Assembly (NCBI GenBank): GCA_039184335.1
Contig: JBCDBD010000077.1
Location: forward strand, 1-8,317
From: JBCDBD01 sp039184335
GTDB lineage: Bacteria > Bacteroidota > Bacteroidia > Flavobacteriales > Flavobacteriaceae
DNA length: 8,317 bases
Direction of reading: 5' to 3'
This document shows, piece after piece, positions 7,190 to 8,317 of this stretch (within the stretch, counting starts at the first letter, position 1; the number at the start of each line of letters is the position of its first letter). The notes below the pieces were generated by a model. That model worked only from the letters and a program-made list of their open reading frames with translations. It was not told the origin of the DNA and searched no databases. The translations under genes and the position numbers were made by a program.

Positions 7190-7574
7190 GTATCATTTTC
7201 ATGGCTATGCAATATGGAGCTTATTTATAATGCCCAATAGGGAAACGGATATGTTGGGACTGGAACGCCAAGTACTTCCAAGCCATCCATCCTTGTCAGA
7301 ATAACATGAGGGGTTGAACATATCCTTATGATTTTCCACTTGAAATCAATACGGTCATCCGTACCATGTAACTTGAGATATACAAAAAGAAATGGAAGTT
7401 GCCAATGGATAATTGGGGAATGATACTCAATCTTTTCTTTGGTATATTTATTACTTGTAAAAAAATTCTGAACCGTCTAGAGTCTAATTTGTACAGATTT
7501 TTTTGATAGTGCCTGCCAGTGGTACGGTACCTAAAAGACGACCCTTGCCCGGAACCATCAGGCAGTACCATGAC
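7190..7574. other. A/T-rich gap without a convincing gene
   Basis: The frames in this stretch are either short or have unnatural residue runs. A TATATTTA box at 7443-7450, the same 8-mer as the one before trehalase, is a possible rightward -7 element, but nothing credible follows it. An A/T inverted repeat pairs 7459-7470 (seven A, then TTCTG) with 7494-7504 (CAGA, then seven T) with one bulged base; it could be a bidirectional end-of-transcript structure for the leftward repeat gene, but it has no GC-rich stem. Composition changes near 7505: 7201-7260 has 24 of 60 G+C, while a single repeat unit at 7794-7889 has 61 of 96. Confidence 0.6.
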
Positions 7575-8317
7575 TTAAATGCTTCTCCCTCTCTTTCGTC
7601 GCTTTGCGCGGGGCTCCGTACCACTACTACTTTCAGTACTTCGTTGCCCCCGTTTGCCAATGTTTCCCGCTACTGTCGTCATACCCAGGAGTTCTTGGTG
7701 CATTTCAGCTTTAGAAATCCTTTGCAATACCTCGGTAGATCTTGGGTCTTTTTTGCAATGGCCCTTTGCCCGTTCGAACATTTCCCTTTTCTGCCCGTCG
7801 GGGCAGGCCTCGGTTACCATGGCGAGTGCGGGCACATTACCCGCCAGTGCGCAGTTGTACAGTGCTACGGCGAACATGTCGTCCTTCAGCCCGTCGGGGC
7901 AGGCCTCGGTTACCATGGCGAGTGCGGGCACATTACCCGCCAGTGCGCAGTTGTACAGTGCTACGGCGAACATGTCGTCCTTCAGCCCGTCGGGGCAGGC
8001 CTCGGTTACCATGGCAACCGCGTCACCCTTGCTCTTCATTCCACAATAGTACAGTGCAGTGGCGAATATGTAGTCCTTCAGTCCTTCGGGGCAGGCAGCG
8101 ACCACCCTGTCTAGCGCATCCCTGTTGCCCTGCTCCGCACAACGGTACAGTACAGTGGTGAACGCGCTGCCCTTCAGCCCTTCGGGGCAGGCAGCGACCA
8201 CCCTGTTGAGCACAGCGTCGTTGCCCTGTAACGCACAATAGTAGAGTGCAGTGGTGAACATGTAGTCCTTCAGTCCTTCGGGGCAGGCAGCGACCACCCT
8301 GTTGAGCACAGCGTCGT
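7575..8317 (-). CDS. Tandem 32-residue helical-repeat protein, 5' end missing
   Basis: This leftward gene enters from the right edge and stops at TAA 7577-7575; at least 247 residues are visible. A GTG at 8309-8307 could be read as a start, but it is the internal valine of a repeat and the frame stays open to the edge, so the gene is truncated by the window. Units of 32 residues follow the pattern L-K-x3-F-x3-L-Y-x-C ... A-C-P-(E/D)-G, with cysteines at unit positions 13 and 29. Each unit looks like two helices with a turn, giving an alpha-solenoid. The segment TALYYCALQGN..VLNRVV resembles a diverged ankyrin repeat, but TPR-like or another family is possible. After five full units comes a degenerate capping unit (7793-7698) that keeps F6 and C13. 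The protein then ends in a Ser/Thr-rich linker and a basic tail RAKRRKRGRSI. No catalytic domain is visible. High GC and repetition set it apart from its neighbours. Confidence 0.75.
   Translation of the reverse strand, partial: DAVLNRVVAACPEGLKDYMFTTALYYCALQGNDAVLNRVVAACPEGLKGSAFTTVLYRCAEQGNRDALDRVVAACPEGLKDYIFATALYYCGMKSKGDAVAMVTEACPDGLKDDMFAVALYNCALAGNVPALAMVTEACPDGLKDDMFAVALYNCALAGNVPALAMVTEACPDGQKREMFERAKGHCKKDPRSTEVLQRISKAEMHQELLGMTTVAGNIGKRGQRSTESSSGTEPRAKRRKRGRSI
7794..8317 (-). repeat. 96-bp tandem repeat array inside the leftward gene
   Basis: Five full units lie at 7794-7889, 7890-7985, 7986-8081, 8082-8177 and 8178-8273, plus 44 bp of a sixth at 8274-8317. The first two are identical over all 96 bases, and the third shares its first 30 bases with them, so the exact period continues for 126 positions. 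The visible part of the sixth unit differs from the fifth by one base in 44. The period is a multiple of three, so the reading frame is kept through unit gain or loss. The array continues past the right edge. Confidence 0.93.

Noticed and set aside
7505..7570. Repeated GGTAC/GTACC and TGCCTG/CAGGCA words near the end of the repeat gene as a terminator or attachment site
   Set aside because: The complementary words are in the wrong order to form one long stem; only about 6 bp pair at a time and no direct-repeat partner or integrase is visible.
7326..7571. Leftward frame of 81 residues directly after, and in the same frame as, the repeat gene
   Set aside because: Being in frame after the TAA at 7577-7575 raises the idea of read-through or a nonsense mutation, but the residues do not continue the repeat, composition drops to A/T-rich, and no homologous pattern is recognisable.
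7503..8161. Three rightward reading frames of 139 to 203 residues across the repeat region
   Set aside because: The 96-bp period is a multiple of three and the sequence is GC-rich, so any frame lacking a stop in one unit stays open through all. Their translations are rich in Cys, Pro, Arg and Ser and look like antisense shadows; only the leftward frame gives a regular helical repeat with conserved hydrophobic positions.
8307..8309. GTG as the start codon of the repeat gene
   Set aside because: The same valine occurs inside the fifth unit, and the codons before it to the edge (encoding D-A) match the internal repeat, so the gene continues beyond the window.
7794..8317. CRISPR array or other spacer-containing repeat
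   Set aside because: Units abut directly with no unique spacers, the 96-bp period is too long for CRISPR repeats, and the array is coding.

Overview
The window looks like a chromosomal piece of a marine-type Bacteroidota, most likely a Flavobacteriaceae member. Evidence is the set of families (GH37 trehalase lipoprotein, a DUF2652-like protein, a DUF3052-like protein, a large secreted Asp-box/VPS10-like beta-propeller), lipoprotein signals of the type S-C-K-E-E, starts without a Shine-Dalgarno sequence, and A/T-rich gaps with TAnnTTT-type -7 boxes. No species can be named from sequence alone.

Layout. Positions 1-223 hold a possible 5' end of a leftward gene that runs off the left edge, and a perfect 9-bp inverted repeat. 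A small cysteine-rich lipoprotein gene (224-544) follows and ends in a strong intrinsic terminator (568-592). Then comes a rightward three-gene cluster: trehalase (686-2269), a cyclase-like/SRPBCC two-domain protein (2296-3384) and a DUF3052-like protein (3381-3806). The genes are separated by 26 bp and then by a 4-bp ATGA overlap, so they are probably one transcript. An 81-bp gap with an imperfect hairpin leads to a 1082-residue exported Asp-box repeat protein (3888-7136), followed by a hairpin (7146-7189). A 438-bp A/T-rich gap without a convincing gene comes next. The right edge is a leftward gene (7575 to beyond 8317) made of 96-bp/32-residue tandem repeats and ending in a very basic tail.

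How it works together. Trehalase would cleave trehalose to glucose in the periplasm or at the cell surface. The two genes behind it are cytosolic proteins of unknown role, and their tight spacing suggests co-expression rather than a known shared pathway. The beta-propeller protein is exported and probably binds or processes extracellular polymer or protein.

The two least ordinary objects are the small lipoprotein, whose ten mature-chain cysteines have a perfectly mirror-symmetric spacing, and the right-edge repeat gene. That gene is much more GC-rich than its surroundings, carries two identical adjacent repeat units and one mosaic unit, and has a nuclear-localisation-like C-terminus. I see no defence system, CRISPR array, RNA gene or transposase.
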